Source of the DNA: Aptenodytes patagonicus
Taxonomy: Eukaryota > Chordata > Aves > Sphenisciformes > Spheniscidae
DNA: 64,000 nucleotides
Assembly (NCBI RefSeq): GCF_965638725.1
Contig: NC_134961.1
Location: 4,549,641-4,613,640 of the forward strand
Reading direction: 5' to 3'
Part shown: positions 26,165 through 46,200 of the stretch, piece after piece
Numbering within the stretch: position 1 is the stretch's first letter
Layout of the letters: each line of letters begins with the position of its first letter
Position numbers and translations under genes: made by a program
Notes under the pieces: model-generated
Databases searched by the model: none
What the model saw: the letters and a program-made list of their open reading frames with translations, nothing else
What the model was told of the DNA's origin: nothing

Positions 26165-26714
26165 GACGCTGCAGCGAACAATCTTTAATCAAGTATGCAA
26201 TATACAAAAGTTTAGCTTTCATGGAGATTAATTTCAGTATTAAAAGGCTGATTGCTCAGTCTCACCCTGGGCATGTTAAATATCTTACCTGAACTTCTAC
26301 AAGAGGAAACGGAAGCCTAGAGCATCAGCACAGACATGTACAAATAACTTACATGATAGTTCTGCTCTCCCCATGCTTTATTTTCTCAAGAGAAGGCCCA
26401 GGAGCCTCAGACAAGAGGGTTGGTTTTCGAGTCAGGCTTTTGGCTTTGGGAAGTTAGAAAAAAAGACTAGGTACGCAATTAAAAAATAGACTTTCTATTC
26501 AGAGCGGGGAGCAAGAAACCTTTGGGTACCAGTCAGAGTGAACAACACCGTTCCCACAGCATCAGGGGGCTTCCTTGTGGCAACTAGGCCATACCCAGGA
26601 GTGGGAGCCCAGCTACGTAATGGGAGGTTACAGCGCGAGCAGGGATGCTACTAGACCTCCTCATCTACAGCTGGGACAGTTTGGCACAGATGTTGAGTCC
26701 ATCGAGAACGAGGT
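26165..26714 (-). other. PLK1 3'UTR with two polyadenylation signals
   Basis: Downstream of the PLK1 stop codon on the minus strand are an AATAAA (plus-strand TTTATT at 26377-26382) and a distal ATTAAA (plus-strand TTTAAT at 26184-26189). These suggest a 3'UTR of about 340-550 nt with possible alternative polyadenylation. Cleavage near 26165 is inferred. Confidence 0.55.
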
Positions 26715-31731
<5,017 letters not shown>

Positions 31732-31900
31732 GCTGGGCCGGGCCGCTGCGGGTGCTGGGGTCGGGGTGGGAGCCGCGCCGGGCCGAGGGGGCCGAGGAGC
31801 GTGAGGAGGCCGAGGAGGGCGAGGCGGGGGCGGGCGCTGCCCGATTCAAACGCGGCCCCGGAGCGTTACGCGCCCGCGGCCGCTCCCCATTGGCCCAGAG
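31732..31900 (-). promoter_or_regulatory. PLK1 promoter: CCAAT box and CHR element
   Basis: Reading toward the gene on the minus strand, a CCAAT box lies at 31893-31889. About 39 bp downstream is TTTGAA at 31850-31845, preceded by a CCGCG-type CDE-like sequence. The ATG follows at 31731. CCAAT plus CDE/CHR is the known arrangement of G2/M genes repressed by DREAM and activated by NF-Y and B-MYB/FOXM1, and human PLK1 is a classic case. The element identities are sequence matches; function is inferred. Confidence 0.65.
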
Positions 31901-32730
31901 GATTTAAAATCCACGCCGCCCGCCGCGGGGCACCATGGGAGCGCCCCCGCCCGCCGCGCTTAAAGAGACAGGGGACGGGCACGCTGCGCCACGCCCCCAC
32001 GCGGGGCGGGGCGGGGCTCGCAGGGCGCGTGCGCCGGCAGGGAGCGGCCGCGGGACACGCGTGGGGCGCCCGGGCGCCGCTTCCCCGCGTCCCCCGGTCC
32101 GGCCCCGGCCCCGGCGCCGCTCGGGTTGCGCCTGTCCCAAACCCAGCCACGTCCCCCCCACCCACCCGGCAGCCCGGCCCTCCAGCGGCCTCCGTTCCGT
32201 CGAACCCCACCCGCTCCTGGCGCCTCTCGGTCGCCTAAGGGCGACGTTTTGGCAGCGGCGGGTAGCCGCGCCTGACCTCCCTAAGGATCTTTTCGCTCCC
32301 CCCTTCCCACTCGCCCCGCGGAGGCGCTGCCCGGTGACCCACCGTCGGCAGCCGGCCACCCCTGCCCCCGGGCCCGCAGAGCTGCTCCTGCGGCCTGGCA
32401 CCGCTTGCCGAGAGAAGTAACTTCATGGCACGTTCTCATCCCTTCATCCCATCTTGCCGCCCACTGGCGCGGAACAAAACGCCAATGAAAAATAACCAAG
32501 AACGGCACAAAAACCGGCCACAGCACCTCAGCCCACGAGCCCGCCTTCCCCCTGGGGGCGCGCACGGTCCCACCCTGCTGAAACCGGGATGAGGACGGTG
32601 ACTTGACCTCGTATGGCTTCCCTTCCCCATCAGTGAAAGCTGCTTCTTTCAGCCCTGGCTAACAGAGAATCAGACGGTCCTGGCCAGCACATTCCGTGCT
32701 TCCACAAGGTGCCGGACCTGCGGGCACTGC

Positions 32731-32874
32731 CGATGACACCCAGCTAGCCTTTGACCATCGACACAAGCCATCGGTCGCCGATGACACCCAGCTAGCCTTT
32801 GACCATCGACACAAGCCATCGGTCGCCGATGACACCCAGCTAGCCTTTGACCATTGACACAAGCCATCGGTCGC
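32731..32874. repeat. 48-bp tandem repeat, three copies
   Basis: Three head-to-tail copies occupy 32731-32778, 32779-32826 and 32827-32874. Each starts cgatgacacccagctagcct and ends catcggtcgc. Only one substitution (catcg to cattg) distinguishes the third copy, so the array is young or homogenised. Confidence 0.95.
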
Positions 32875-33106
32875 TCCGGGGTGGCTTGGAGAGTTTGGCA
32901 CACGGCACCAAGCCACGAGCCCTGCAGATCACTGCAGCCGGCAGCCAACAGTTAAGCCGTTATTCCCCCGGTGGAGCCGGATCATCTCGGGAAATTCCGC
33001 TCCACGCAAAGCGGACACGGCCTCCGCTCTGCCGGTGACTCCGTTACCTTCCTGCACAGCCCCTCACAGGCAGCGGCTCTTCGCCGTTCCTTACACTGAG
33101 CAGCTG

Positions 33107-33508
33107 CACTTCTGGAGCCATCAGCATCTGGCCCAGCACTTCTGAAGAGCCATCAGCATCTGGCCCAGCACTTCTGAAGAGCCATCAGCATCTGGCCCAG
33201 CACTTCTGGAGCCATCAGCATCTGGCCCAGCACTTCTGGAGCCATCAGCATCTGGCCCAGCACTTCTGGAGCCATCAGCATCTGGCCCAGCACTTCTGAA
33301 GAGCCATCAGCATCTGGCCCAGCACTTCTGGAGCCATCAGCATCTGGCCCAGCACTTCTGGAGCCATCAGCATCTGGCCCAGCACTTCTGAAGAGCCATC
33401 AGCATCTGGCCCAGCACTTCTGGAGCCATCAGCATCTGGCCCAGCACTTCTGGAGCCATCAGCATCTGGCCCAGCACTTCTGAAGAGCCATCAGCATCTG
33501 GCCCAGCG
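33107..33508. repeat. Minisatellite, 13 copies of a 30/32-bp unit
   Basis: The core catcagcatctggcccagc recurs at 33119, 33151, 33183, 33213, 33243, 33273, 33305, 33335, 33365, 33397, 33427, 33457 and 33489. Spacing is 30 or 32 bp, set by tctggagc versus tctgaagagc between cores. The array is nearly perfect and probably polymorphic in length. The minus-strand frame through part of it is open, but nothing suggests it is translated. Confidence 0.95.
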
Positions 33509-35534
33509 CCTCTCGCAGCCGGCAGCGGACGCAGAGTGAGCGAGAGGAGGGCCCTGCAGCCCCCGCTGCCTGTTCCCGAGGACTCCGCGTGCCCTGCAAT
33601 ACGAGTGACCGGCACGACCCACGGGTCTTGGTCACAGCAAACTGGAGTAAAGCATATAGGATCAATGAAGCAATAGAGCAACTCAGTGTTTGAAGCAATC
33701 ACTGTTTGTACAAGACTCCTGAAAGAAGGCGTTTCCCTCCCTAAGGGGCATGCTCCCCCCGCGCACCTACAGCTCCTCTTTGGCTTCGCAGCAAAGCCCC
33801 CCTCTTAGAAGTCACACCTCACTGCACTGCGCTAGACTGAATGTTGCCATCAGAAGGTTGTAATTCCCCGGGGCTGTAGTAGCACGCTGCAACCCACTGA
33901 CGCTCCGTCTTCCCAGAGCTGGCAGAGGCGTAGAGGTGAGCCCAGGTCAGAGGGATGCTTCAGAGGACAGGAGGATAAAGTGGCCAAATCTAAGGGACGT
34001 TAACAGTGCTGAGTGTTTGAGATCTTCAGTGGCGACTTGGTTTTAGACCCTGGCAGAGGCCACCTTAACAGAGACAATAAAAGAGGTTTTAATTAAGGCA
34101 GAAGGCTCTGCTCAGCCTGCTAGAAGGAAGAGTAGGCCAAGAAACGCCTAAGTAACCGTGCAGTGTCGTATCCCTCACTGCACCACAGCCGTGCTGCTCA
34201 AGTGATCGTGGAAATGCAACGCTTTTCCAGCTGCTATCCCACTCCCACTCTCAAAACTCACATCCCTTAACTTGGCAGCCGCCTCTTCCCACCCCTCTCC
34301 CACACCAGCAGCCTAGCTCCACGCTGCCCAACTGCGGCCGTTAATCAAGCGATCCCGGTGAAACGTACTATGTGGTGTTGAAACTTTGAAGCGACACCAT
34401 GGCAACACAGCACACACAGCCCCCTCCTGACCAAATACAGTGCGGCTTCCCACGCTTCAAGAGACAGCTGACAGCAAGTTAACAGGGCGAAGTAGTACCT
34501 GCGAGCGGCAGCATAAACCCCTAAACATCTGACCTGCAGGAAATCCTGCGAGAATCCCCAAACCTGTCAGGTCTTGTGACAGGGGAGGCCTCCTATAGCC
34601 CCTCACTGCAAACGGCTTATGCAAGGGCTAGTCAGATCCTGGACAGCAGGAACTAAACATTTTTGGAAATTGAAGTCAATCAGGAAGCTGCCTGTAGTAC
34701 AGCCGCAAGGAACACTTAATACTTTTTCACGCAGGTAGAAAAAGCGGCGAGCCTGGGCCTTTCACATGGACACCCCCCTGAACCCACCCGAGATCGCAGG
34801 AAGAACACAGCTTCCTTCTGTGCTTGTTCTCCACTCCCACCTCAGGACTCGAGGAACACAGCTGCCACTGAACAGGTATTTCTAGCCAGTACGGGGCTAG
34901 GCGGTGCAACAGTCCCGCCGAATCTGGGCTTCTAGTAAAACACTTCACCTCTGTTGGAACCGGACAGACACGACCTAACCGATCCACTGCATCGGAGAGC
35001 TCAGCAGCACCAGCCCGGTTGTTGCAGCTTCAACACAGAATCTCATCTTCTTGTCCCAGCTGTGCTCCCTGCCATGAGAAGCTGGCTCCAGCTCCTGCTC
35101 TTCTACAGAGGTGCAAAGGGAGTCATGCCATCTGGGATGGCTAGACCCAAAAAGTGGGCCATTTCCAAGCGCTCGAAGCAACACTACCGGAGCTACTGCT
35201 GTCCCAAATAGGCGTGCCTAGCGTTTCAATGCCAAAGAGTGGTTTTTACAGTCACCCCGGTGGCTTTAGGATTCTCGCTTCAGCACGAAGAACAGAAGCA
35301 AAGACACTCTCTGTCAGAGCCATTATGAAACACCAATGCTGGAATCATTTGTGGGTGAAAGTCATCAGCTCAGAGGCAGACAGAAGCAGCTGTTTCACAC
35401 TGTACTGCACTGACACTGTAATAGCCAGTAATGGCCTGTAACAGTCACAGAACAAGACGACTCATGTGCCCAGGCACAGCAGAAACCTCACTCTAGTCTC
35501 AAGTTTGATTTGAAGAGTCACAACCTTGAGTCAC

Positions 35535-36988
35535 TTGAACAACTGAAGAGGCTTTAATTTATGTACAGTAAAAATACAAACAAACCAGTCAGTGGTGTTA
35601 CATTTGATTAACAGCAGTTACTACACACTTCAGTACTTGTACAGCTGTTTGCTCTTTAAGGTGTATCAGTGCTTCGCATTATACAGAGCGGCTGAAGGCT
35701 CCAGGGCTGCTGATCTCACAGCCATCCACCTACTACGTAACTAATATGCGTCCTGGCCCCCAGCTGCTACACTACAACATGCAGGAGCCCCGGTTTTAAA
35801 AGCTAGAGAAGGACGATGCTAAGCTTTAATATAACACAACCAGAGCAGGCAGATTCATTTTTAGCCAGTTGTCTGGTACCGAGTCAGGTACACACAAGTG
35901 TCAGCTGTCTCCAACTTTCACAGAGCTGCTCCCAGCAAGAATTATTCCTGCTCTGTTACACGTCCAAAATGAAATGTTCACTCTTTCTAAGAAGTCTGAA
36001 TCTCCTTCTTAAGTTTTATAATGCAGAAAAGCACCAAAGAGCTTTCTGCAAATATACATACTGGGTAATAAATGGGGACAATTGCAGCGTTCTCTCACCC
36101 ACCTCCAGTTTCTGCTTTTAATTACCCACTTTCTGCTGCACTGAATTCTGCGAGTGACATGGCAATCCTCTTTCCAAAGCCCTTTGGCTCTTTAAGGTCT
36201 GCGATGTTCAGGAAGTAGAACATGCACTGGCCACGAGAATGCTGACCCTGCGTGACGGGTGAGAGCACAGGACGGACGTCTACTTCAAGAGCTAAAAGCT
36301 AAGAAGTGTCCTGTCAGGCAAGGCATAGAAAGACAGGTTTCAACGTCAGCCAAAAGTCCTAAAGCCAATCCCAGGACGATGAACGATATCCTGTCCCTAT
36401 AGGAGGGAATCTCAGTCCACAGGGAGAAAAGGAAGAGGCCATCCACCTCAACACGCAGGCCTACAGAGCGGCAAATATTTTTCCAAAGGAAAGCACTGAG
36501 TCTAACGAACCTGGTAAGTAACTGCCAATAACACGCACGTCAGCCACACAGCTCTTCTGTTCTAGGATGGAGATTGCTTCTAGCGAACGTAAACCCACTT
36601 GCTTTGGGTGAGGAGCAGAACTGACGTGGAAAGACAGGCTTAGGCTGCAGAGTACGTGCTGTCAACTTTGCCTTGCTGCCCAGCTGCAACGAGGAGATGC
36701 TGCCCTAAAGGGAATTCTGTCAGCTTTCCTAGCTCCACAACATTTAATCGCACAATTCAGACAACATGGAATGAATTACATTCAAATGAACATACAAAGT
36801 TTAAACAACATGACACAGCAGCTTTCACGAGGGACTGCTTGGCCAGACCATTAGTGTTGAGGAACACTCACAGAAGCGCTCAGGAACAGCGGAGGGCCGT
36901 GCCCTGGTCTGACTGAACAATATCCCCCTCCCCGCCCCCAGAATACTCCTGCGTGCCTTAACTGCTCTGAAACATGGTAAATAGGCTA
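35535..36988 (-). other. DCTN5 3'UTR (probable)
   Basis: This AT-rich tract follows the DCTN5 stop codon on the minus strand. A minus-strand ATTAAA (plus TTTAAT at 35553-35558) is the best candidate distal polyadenylation signal, and another is near 35824. The extent is inferred; no coding exon is supported within it. Confidence 0.4.
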
Positions 36989-40130
<3,142 letters not shown>

Positions 40131-40297
40131 GGCGGCGGCACCGCTTCCGCACAGCCACTCCCGGCTTCCGGCGCGTCACTTCCGTCTCCCCCTCCCCGCC
40201 GCCAGCCAGCGCTTCCGCCGCGGGCGCGGCTTACGGCGGCCCGGTTGCTATGGGCACGCACCGCCCGCGCGCCGCGCGCTTCCCGCCGGCGGCCGCC
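40131..40297. promoter_or_regulatory. Bidirectional DCTN5/PALB2 promoter
   Basis: The start codons of DCTN5 (minus) and PALB2 (plus) are only 167 bp apart in a CpG island with no TATA box. The interval holds ETS-type cores CTTCCG at about 40144, CTTCCGG at 40165-40171, and CACTTCCG at 40177-40184. It also has an RFX X-box-like GTTGCTATGG at 40244-40253. The same head-to-head pairing exists in human. Shared regulation is inferred. Confidence 0.75.
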
Positions 40298-43200
40298 ATG
40301 GAGGGACCGGCGGCCGCCGTGGAGGGACCGGCGGCCGTGGGGGAAGCTGCGGGCGGCGAGGCCCTCAGCGGCGCCGAGAAGGAGAAGGTGCGGGGCCGGG
40401 CGGGGCCGAGCGGGGCCCGGGGCTGCGGGCGCGGCGCGGCGGTGCCAGCCCCAGCCCGGTGCGTTGTGTCTTGCAGCTGAGGGAGAAGCTGGCGCTGCTG
40501 AGGAGGGAGTACAGCGAGACCGTCAGCCGGCTGCGGGTGAGCGGGCCGGGGCCGGGGCCGGCGGGGCTGGGCCGGCCGGGCGCGGGAGGAGGCGCCGGGA
40601 GGCCGGTCCCAGCCCTGCGCCGGTGTTGTGTCCGCAGCGGGCGCGGCGAGCCGAGCGAGCCCGGAGCCACGGCCGGGGCACGGCGGCGGAAGGAGGCCGG
40701 CGGGGGCGGAGCGCCGCAGGTAGGAGCCGGCAGGCGGCCTCCCGCTTCGGGGCGGGTCGGCGGCAGCGCCCGGAGGGCCCCGCCGGCTGCCGTGTGCCCC
40801 CCCCCCTTGTCCTCGCCCGGGCGGCGGGCCGGGGCGGGGGTCCCAGCCCGGCCGCTGTCGCCCTTCTGTGCCCCCGCGGCCCGTCCTGGGCCGGGCCCCA
40901 GCTCTGCTGACCGCCTCGCTCCGGGCCCCGCTGTCCCCCCTCTGCGGCCGCTGCCGCCTCCGCTGCCCCCCGTACCCGCGCGCGGCCTGCCCGGTGCTGC
41001 TGAACGGTGGTCTGCAGCAACACCTCCTCTCCCTTCCTCCTCGCCAGGTCCGCAGCGCGCTCTGATCCCGACTGTAAGGTCCCACTCTTTCGCTCCTAAC
41101 AAAGTCGCCTAGTTCTACTGTGTGATGTTTTTCTTGGATGGGACTTTGCTGGGAGTACTTGACGCGTACGACATTTTTTCCCACAGGTTCTAGAGATAAC
41201 GTATCTCCTAGTGCTGACAAACAAGAAACCTCTCAGTTACAGACTAAAACCTGCTCTGGTCTTGACACAGAGAAGAAAACATCTGTCACATTTAAACACG
41301 TTCCCGAATTCTCCAGTAATGAGGTTAGCCTGCAGGACAGCTCACGGGCAGAAAGCGTACAGGCTAGCCAGGAAAACCTGTGCCGTGGAATGGTTAGGCC
41401 TGCCCCTGAGGAGAAAAAAACCCAAACCTCCAGAAGCTTGATGAAGCTGAGGAGACGGACGAAGGCTCCGGTATCAGAGGAAAGGGAATCAGTGCGTGAT
41501 GTGCATCTAATCAACGCTGATGAAACAGTGAAAAATCAAATTGCCAGTACAGAGGAACTTCGGTCACCAGTCTTCAGGCGAAGCAGCCTCTCGAACGCTG
41601 AGGAAGACGCTCAAAGAGCATCCAGACCAGCACTTGTGCAGAGAGAAGAAAACAGTTTCACTCCTGCCGATGCGGCGTTAGGAGTTGTACAAGACATGCC
41701 TGAAGACAGTGTCCCTCCAGGAGTGCCCGAGCTGTTCCTGTGCGCGCTGAGGGACAGCAGCGATGTCTGGCAGCCTGAGTCCCCACGCGCTGTGGCCACA
41801 CCTGATAACTGTGAGCCTGCATGGCTGTGTTCAGAGAACCGTGACTCTGTTTTACTTGACACCAGTGGCGACGGAGGAAAAGAATCCTCCAGTGCAATAA
41901 ACCAAACGGATGGTGAGAGTATGTGTGAAGACCAGGGAGAATTACATAGGCTCTTGGGTTTAATGTCAGAAAATGAAGTATTGCCTGCTGACGGAAATAA
42001 CAGTATAACTAATGAGAGCGAAAGCCATGAAGGAAATCAAAGTGACGCTAATAGCTTAAATCCCTTTCCTACAGATCATGCTCTGGGCAATGTTGAAGAA
42101 CTGTTGGAGAATCAACAGCTTGAAATTCGGTCGAGACTTTCTCATCCAGAAAAGGCAACAGCTCCTGAAAGCGCACTGAGCTCTTGCACGGTGGTTGAAG
42201 GGCTTCTCTTTCCGGTTGAATACTACGTCAGGACAACTCGACGCATGTCTAATTGCCAGAGGAAAGTGGACCTTGATGCTGTAATTCTCAGCCAGCTGGG
42301 CAGAAGCAAGAAAGGTCAGCGAAGTAAGTGCAAGCAGAAAGATGCAAGTGCAGATCGGCCCTCCCAAGAAAGAGTTGAAAATGATTTGGAGGCAGGGTTC
42401 GTGCCGTTCCCTTTTCTCGGTGCAGAAAATGATCCAGCAAATTCAAGTAGTCCTCAGAAATCTCTTCCTGCATCCAGTGGTAGCAGCACTTCACTTGGAT
42501 CGATTTCTCAAAACAGTGTCACTAGCACAAAGCACGATCAGAGACGATCACAGAGGAAACAAAAGGGGAGAAGAAAGTCTGCCTGCAAGTCCCCTGTGCA
42601 TCAAGTGTCACAAGAACTTATAGAAAGTTTGGATCTCGTAACAACGAGGGACAGCAGTAGTCTGCTGTCAAATGAATGTCAGAGTGAAAAGGAAAACTGT
42701 GAGGCTGATCTTGAAAAATCATCTTCAGATGAGAGAAGGTTGGCTGCTGCTGCAGCTCTTGGGTCTGGAGAGACAGAAGTGACGGGCGCTGTACAGCCAA
42801 TGAGTGCCGATCCTCCTCCTGGAGGAAGCCAAGTGCTTGGCAAATGCCGTAAGACGCTGTTAGAACAGGTTCAAAATCCACTTCAGAACAGCGATTCTCT
42901 GAACCCAGGGAATGAAACTTTTGCCAGCCATACAGGAGATCTGGAAGCCAACTTAACTGTGTGTCAGGCTGATAAACATTCCGTGGAGCATGTTAAGAAT
43001 CAGCACGTGCGAGGGGCTGAGCAGCTCCTAGCGATTAATGTCCCTCCGCGCCGCTCCCTGCGTTCCTCTGCAAGACAGAGAGCCAGTCAAGTCTCAAAAG
43101 GTACGTCATCAGGTATAAGGGCTCCCTAAAACCGCAGCCCAGGAGCAAGGCAGGGAGACGTCCCAGTGAGTGCATGCACTGCTGTTCGTGCCCTACCATG

Positions 43201-46200
43201 TTTTTTTATTCAAGAAAATCTGATATGGGTTAACTATTTTTTTTTTTTTTTTAAATAAGAGAGATTTTTTTAAAAATTTAGGTCATTGTGGTGCCCGTGT
43301 TCCTTGAACAATTCCAGAAACTTCTGCTTCAGCACAGTGACGGGGAGTGAACGGCAGTGCATGGATGAGGAGCAGGGCTGAGAACTTCTTAAGCTGCCTT
43401 TGCTGTTGGAGCGCATGTTGTGCACACTGGACCTGATTTTTCCAGCAAATGGATGTAAATCTGGTTCTCCAACTAAGTCTGCATATTAATGATTGATTTT
43501 TTTTTTTTAGTGCTGACAAGTGTGAAACACAAAGAGCAGCATTACAGTCTGAGGGTCTGTGAATGTTGTGGAAAGAGAAAGCGTTGGGAGAAACCCAAAC
43601 GAAACAAACTGACCAAGCACCCAGTCAATTCTGGCAGTCTTTGGCAATGATATTTTAGCTGAAGGCTTGATGCAGAGCAATTGCAGAGTGTAATGTCTTT
43701 CCAGAAAAGTGCCACTTCCATGTGTTAAGATGGATATCCTTTTTTTTTTTTTTAAAAAAAATAGATTAGAGTGACACTCTGGATGAGATATTCTGAAAAG
43801 GCTAGTTGCTGGTTATTCTATGATGTGTGACGTTCTCTCTTGTATTCCTCTGCTTTTCTAGGTGAGAGCAAAAGAGGATGTAGCTATCCAACACGTTCAG
43901 AGGGTCCCGCTTCTCTTGGCCTCCCTGCTGTGGACCCCGATACCGGTGGCTCTCTCTTCTCCTTCCGCAGTCTCCAGTGGCTGGCCCCCAGACTGGGTAT
44001 CCGAGACTTTCACTTGCCGGATGAGGAATTTGGAGTACTAAAACTTGAGAAATTAGAATCTTCCCCTGTGAATGACTTGGAGGTTTTTATTCCTAGTGTG
44101 TTTGGAGATGGTGTGGCTTCTGAGGACACGCAAGATGCACAAACGAATCCAGAAGAAAGAAGTCTCAAAAGTAATTTGATTTCGCCTTTCAAAAATGGGT
44201 TGCCCAAGTTACCGCACTTAGAAAGCCCAGCTTCCAGGAAGGAACTTTCCAGCCATGAATTGCTATTTACTCCCATGGGGACTGTCTTAGCTGGTGCTCC
44301 CAATCAGCCTGAGTCTCAGATTTCCTCATCTGTTTTCCCTGTTGTGGGTGCAACCCCAGCTGTTTCACCATCAGTACGCAGTGAGGTCTTCCCCAATACA
44401 CCTTCTGTACCTCCCTCACAAGTGAGCCTGCACTCCTCCAAAGGAGCACCTGCCCAGGCTGTGGATGATGGGGAATGCAAAGACCCTGCCATTCCACTGC
44501 ACTTGGACAGCTGTGGTGCAGGATCTGCTAGAAAAGAGGAGGAACAAGGTACAAAGTTTCCTTTAGAAGCCGAAAGAGGTCCTGATAATAAATCTGAGGA
44601 GGCTGTGGCCTTGGAGAAGCATCAGCAGTCAGAGAGCAAACAGCAGAGATCCTGCAGAGCTTCTCCTGAACAGGTAACAAGCTGGCCTCTTTGCCAAGGG
44701 TCCTAAGCCAGTGGTTTTGTGGGCGAATCCCCTTTTCCAGAGTCTCACCTGACTGTTTGCCTGCTAGCCCTGCATGCTGTCTTTTAGCTGACTTAGTAAA
44801 TGTTTGGTTTTCATCTGTTGCCTAAGGTCTTTTGACCTCAAGAGCAAATTCTTTAAAATTCTGCTTGATGAAACTGGAGACGTGGGTGTCAACGCTTACT
44901 GCGGGATGCATGTTTGAAACGTGTATATGAACAAAAAGTTTCTGGTACCCATATAGTGTTGGTCTACCTTAAGGAAAATTTTCAGCTAGGATTTGGTAAA
45001 GGAGATTAAATGACTCGCATGCGGGATGGGTATTGAGAGAATGACTTGTCTCTGAAGGCTGAGAGATGCAAAGTGGTGGTAAAAGACAATTTTCAGGTGA
45101 AACCAGGAAATAACCTGTCTGGGATCTCTTGTTTTTCAAAGACTTGCAAGTACAAAAAGAGGTGCTCCTACCATAGCTCTCCAACAACTGCGTGCAGAGT
45201 GAATTCACGCTTCTGCCTCATTCTTGCAGGTGCTGAATGTCATTTCAAAGTTGAATTATCCTCATTCTTTACTTGTTTGTGCAGAAAAAAGATGTAGCAG
45301 GACAGTTGACTCCGGTACTGCTTGATGGCCTGAGAGAAGAGAGCTTGCAGCTTGTATCAAAGCTAAAGGTGGGATAACATCGGATAATTGTTTACTGAGT
45401 CAGTAGCAGCTCTTTAATACCAAGCTTAACAAAAATGCAATAAAAAATGCAGAACGGCTAGTTGAACAAAATAGAACTGGTCAAATTAGACAGCAATCTG
45501 TCTTCACTTGTGGTAACGCATGCTGAAAGGTTAGATTGCTGTGTAACTCCTTTTGACTGATAAAGGATTTCAGTGTTTGTTTCTGAATAATGAATGTCTA
45601 AACACATGCAAATGTCTTAACAAACAGAACTGCTGCGTTTTTCTTCAGCCCCAGGTAAAATGATCTCAGCCTTGTACCCCTGTTGCCTGCCCTGTGGCTC
45701 CCGTGGCCTCCTGTCACCATTTCAGGCACTAAGTAACCCAGTAAGGAGCAAATTTTGTGAGGGACTACAGCACTGCCAAATACACGTGTTGATGTTCACA
45801 CCCTTCTGGAAAGGAGCCTTGCTTGAACATGCCATGACCAAGGCAAATCTTGCCCAGGACTGTTTGCACAGCTGAGCCATCGGGTCGTCTTCCTGCAGTG
45901 GTGTCCTTCCACCGTCCTATGTCTCGTAGGGGGCAGAGGACGGTTGGCAGGCAAGGAAGCAACATCTGTGGGAAAGCCCGTTGAACTCCAAATGAGCTTG
46001 CCAGGGGCTGGGTCACCTCTAGCTTTTCCAAACCAAAGTGCAAAGTTTTGCTCCAGAAGCAAGTCTGGGGGGTTAGCATAACCAGCCAACAATAATACGG
46101 CTGAAGCTGAAAACTTTTTTACAAGGGAGAAGAGAAGGCCCTTGCTTTCTTTAGTTTTAAACTCAGTCTGTGCTACTGCAAGTCCTGTCTCCTGTTCGTG

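Larger units (their letters stand above)
31901..35534. other. Intergenic DNA between PLK1 promoter and DCTN5 3' end
   Basis: The first 500 bp (to about 32400) is the rest of the PLK1 CpG island. Open frames there exist on both strands only because the DNA is GC-rich. Two minisatellites follow (32731-32874 and 33107-33508). The remainder, about 33509-35534, shows no gene, RNA or known repeat that I can support. Confidence 0.55.

Noticed and set aside
33367-33702. Minus-strand frame encoding repeated VLGQMLMA-type units
   Set aside because: It is only the translation of the 30/32-bp minisatellite; mixed 30/32 spacing breaks frame in the rest of the array.
40231-41220. Minus-strand 329-codon frame across PALB2 exons 1-4
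   Set aside because: Antisense GC artefact overlapping confirmed PALB2 exons and introns.
43511-43650. Acceptor-like TTTTTTTTAG followed by an open frame (starting [16 protein letters not shown]) as an extra PALB2 exon
   Set aside because: It is in phase with exon 4 but ends at a stop after about 46 codons, has no clear donor, and exon 4 joins directly to exon 5 exactly as in human PALB2.
43820-43835. ATTCTATGATG resembling the tail of a CR1 retrotransposon
   Set aside because: A single short match with no tandem tail repeats and no CR1 body upstream.
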